Assembly: GCA_905235355.1 (NCBI GenBank)
Contig: CAJOLM010000062.1
Coordinates: 1-6,551, forward strand
Direction of reading: 5' to 3'
Origin: an uncultured Elusimicrobiales bacterium
Lineage (GTDB): Bacteria; Elusimicrobiota; Elusimicrobia; Elusimicrobiales; Elusimicrobiaceae
DNA: 6,551 bases
Below, in pieces: positions 4,988-6,551 of the stretch (its first letter is position 1; each line of letters starts with the position of its first letter). A program made the translations under genes and the position numbers. The notes under the pieces are model-generated. The model had not been told where the DNA came from. It ran no database searches and saw only the letters and a program-made list of their open reading frames with translations.

Positions 4988-6046
4988 ATGGACGCAAATA
5001 AACAAAAAGCATTGGATTTAGCCCTCGGGCAAATTGAAAAGGCCTTCGGTAAAGAAGCCATTACCACGTTAGGTTCTGCTAACGTCAAAAAAGTAGATGC
5101 TATTCCCACAGGCGCTTTGTCCTTGGACTTGGCCTTGGGCGTAGGCGGTATCCCCCGCGGCCGCGTAATTGAAATTTACGGGCCGGAAGCAGGCGGTAAA
5201 ACCACTCTCTCGCTGCATTGTGCCGCCAGCACGCAGAAGAACGGCGGCGTAGTCGCTTTTATTGATGCCGAACACGCACTGGACCCCGTGTATGCTTCTT
5301 CTATCGGCGTAAACGTGGACGAGCTACTTATTTCCCAGCCGGATTCCGGCGAGCAAGCCTTGGAAATTGCCGAAAAACTGGTACGCTCCGGCGCGGTGGA
5401 TTTGATTATTATTGACTCCGTGGCTGCGTTGGTACCGCGTGCTGAAATTGAAGGCGAAATGGGCGACTCTCACGTCGGGTTGCAAGCGCGCTTGATGAGC
5501 CAAGCCCTGCGTAAACTGACCAGCATTTTGAATAAAACCAAAACGAGTATTATTTTCATTAACCAGTTGCGCCAAAAAATCGGCGTTATGTTTGGCAACC
5601 CCGAAACGACTCCGGGCGGGCTGGCGCTCAAATTTTACTCCTCTGTCCGCATTGATGTGCGCCGCATTGAAAACTTGAAAAAAGGCGACGAAGTAATCGG
5701 CACCCGTGTGCGCGCCAAAGTGACTAAAAACAAAGTAGCACCCCCCTACCGCCAAGCCGAATTTACCATGCTGCACGGCGAAGGGATTTCCCGCGAGGCC
5801 TGCCTGTTAGACAAAGGTGTGGAGTGCGGCATTTTGGAAAAAAGCGGCAGCTGGTTCTTATACGGCGACGAGAAATTGGGCCAAGGGGCCGAAAATGCGC
5901 GCCAGTATTTAAAGGACAACCCGCAGCTGGCGGCCGAAATTGAAGACAAGCTGTACGTCAAATATTTAGGCCATCACTACAATGGCAAGGCAGCTGAAAA
6001 AGAAGCGGAAGAAAAACCCGCCGACAAGAAAGCCGCTAAGAAATAA
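4988..6046 (+). CDS. recA: RecA recombinase
   Basis: DNA-dependent ATPase that forms filaments on single-stranded DNA, performs strand exchange and triggers LexA self-cleavage where an SOS system exists. The 352-residue length is normal. Visible parts are the N-terminal polymerisation helix (about 5-30), Walker A GPEAGGKTT (65-73, Lys71 and Thr72), the catalytic Glu95 in FIDAEHALDP, Walker B LIIID ending at Asp143, loop L1 around 153-165, and loop L2 within 190-215 (INQLRQKIGVMFGNPETTPGG), with the Asn192-Gln193 switch. The C-terminal tail after about 333 is rich in Lys, Ala and Glu. The P-loop is unusual: most bacterial RecAs have GPESSGKTT, so two serines are replaced by Ala68 and Gly69. 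GGAGGA (4979-4984) gives a strong but closely spaced ribosome-binding site. The gene lies 21 bases after clpC with no recognisable LexA box between, so it probably depends on the clpC promoter or one inside clpC. Confidence 0.97.
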   Translation: MDANKQKALDLALGQIEKAFGKEAITTLGSANVKKVDAIPTGALSLDLALGVGGIPRGRVIEIYGPEAGGKTTLSLHCAASTQKNGGVVAFIDAEHALDPVYASSIGVNVDELLISQPDSGEQALEIAEKLVRSGAVDLIIIDSVAALVPRAEIEGEMGDSHVGLQARLMSQALRKLTSILNKTKTSIIFINQLRQKIGVMFGNPETTPGGLALKFYSSVRIDVRRIENLKKGDEVIGTRVRAKVTKNKVAPPYRQAEFTMLHGEGISREACLLDKGVECGILEKSGSWFLYGDEKLGQGAENARQYLKDNPQLAAEIEDKLYVKYLGHHYNGKAAEKEAEEKPADKKAAKK

Positions 6047-6062
6047 TTTCTTACCGTCAGAT

Positions 6063-6101
6063 ATGAAACTCCCCAACCTTACACTTGGGGAGTTTCATTT
6101 T
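6063..6101 (+). terminator. Intrinsic terminator after recA
   Basis: The arms ATGAAACTCCCCAA (6063-6076) and TTGGGGAGTTTCAT (6085-6098) form a perfect 14-bp stem with an 8-base loop, starting 16 bases after the recA stop. The stem is followed by a short T run (6098-6101). It lies between two convergent genes. Read leftward the stem has no T tract behind it, so it should terminate mainly clpC-recA transcripts, though it may also stop the pilin transcript inefficiently or protect its 3' end. Confidence 0.8.
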
Positions 6102-6116
6102 GAGTGGGCTTTGGTT

Positions 6117-6551
6117 TCAAAAAGTGTACGGAGCTTCTGTTTTTCCCGTAAAGGTTTTACACCATTGTATGCCCGTATCATTATCCCCCGAGCATATAAT
6201 TTGGGTAGGATCTCTTTTCAATACCTGTAAATAATACTCCTTATTATCTCTGCTACGGCATAAAGCAATAACATAATCACTATCTGCGCCCACAGCCGCA
6301 GAACGGCAGCGGAAATAAGTTGTCAGTTTGGTTGCCACTCCGCCTTCTGCTGTATCTTCTCCCGGAAAATCTAAATCCAAATCATTAATATCGGAAGAGT
6401 AACTTCCATTTGCTAAAAAATAACGCTGATTTGCTTTGGCAATACTGCTTACCAATATCACGCCTTCCATCGCACGGCTTTTTTCTACTGCCTTTTGGTA
6501 TTGCGGAAGCGCGATAGCGGACAGTATGCCGATAATGAGTACGACTACTAA
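6117..6551 (-). CDS. Type IV pilin / pseudopilin, 5' end outside the window
   Basis: Structural subunit of a type IV pilus or related type II secretion pseudopilus, held in the inner membrane by its N-terminal helix before assembly. The gene is cut by the window edge and 144 codons are visible, in frame up to the last base. They begin LVVVLIIGILSAIALPQYQKAVEKSRA, the second half of the class III signal region. The leader and the G-F-T-L-I-E cleavage site must lie just past 6551. An amphipathic helix (about 20-45) ends in the pattern QRYFLANGSY (43-52), typical of pilins that I associate with Elusimicrobiota. The C-terminal globular part contains four cysteines (visible residues 82, 98, 120, 131), which could form two disulfides. 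The stop codon is at 6119-6117, convergent with recA and separated from it by the hairpin at 6063-6098. Which pilus it belongs to cannot be told. Confidence 0.88.
   Translation of the reverse strand, partial: LVVVLIIGILSAIALPQYQKAVEKSRAMEGVILVSSIAKANQRYFLANGSYSSDINDLDLDFPGEDTAEGGVATKLTTYFRCRSAAVGADSDYVIALCRSRDNKEYYLQVLKRDPTQIICSGDNDTGIQWCKTFTGKTEAPYTF

Noticed and set aside
2509..5961. Many leftward and frame-shifted open frames inside clpC and recA
   Set aside because: They are shadows of two well-supported genes; their translations are low-complexity or rich in Ser/Arg with no domains.

Overview
The window reads as a piece of a bacterial chromosome, most likely from a host-associated member of the phylum Elusimicrobiota. 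This rests on the class of the type IV pilin at the right end (ALPQYQKAVEKSRAM, then a Q-R-Y-F-L-A-N-G-S-Y block), which recalls the many pilin-like proteins known from Elusimicrobium-type genomes, together with a typical bacterial ClpC and RecA. The phylum call is an inference from recall, not from a search.

Layout from left to right. Bases 1-123 hold a REP-like palindrome cluster with inverted TGTCGTC/GACGACA ends. Next comes a leftward promoter candidate (147-174) that fires out of the window. Bases 204-233 are a strong leftward intrinsic terminator. From there to 2149 lies a leftward three-gene unit. It is read in the order: an L,D-transpeptidase-like enzyme of the Tlde1/DUF2778 type (2149-1472), a multi-pass membrane protein (1377-859), and a second membrane protein related to the first (best start GTG at 813, stop at 286). 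The unit has a consensus extended -10 promoter at 2285-2314 and ends at the 204-233 terminator. The intergenic region 2150-2431 is divergent and also carries a candidate rightward promoter for clpC.

The right half is a rightward clpC-recA pair (2432-4966 and 4988-6046) with a 21-base gap, closed by a 14-bp stem terminator (6063-6098). A convergent, truncated type IV pilin gene runs leftward from beyond the window end to 6117.

ClpC and RecA are housekeeping genes: ClpC unfolds proteins for ClpP, and RecA does recombination and SOS induction. Their close spacing suggests co-transcription from a stress-gene promoter. The leftward unit looks like accessory DNA. A signal-peptide-less enzyme with a peptidoglycan-acting catalytic motif, followed by two paralogous membrane proteins, resembles the layout of an antibacterial effector with duplicated immunity genes. 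That function is a hypothesis from architecture, not a demonstrated role. No tRNA, rRNA, CRISPR array, transposase or integrase gene was seen.
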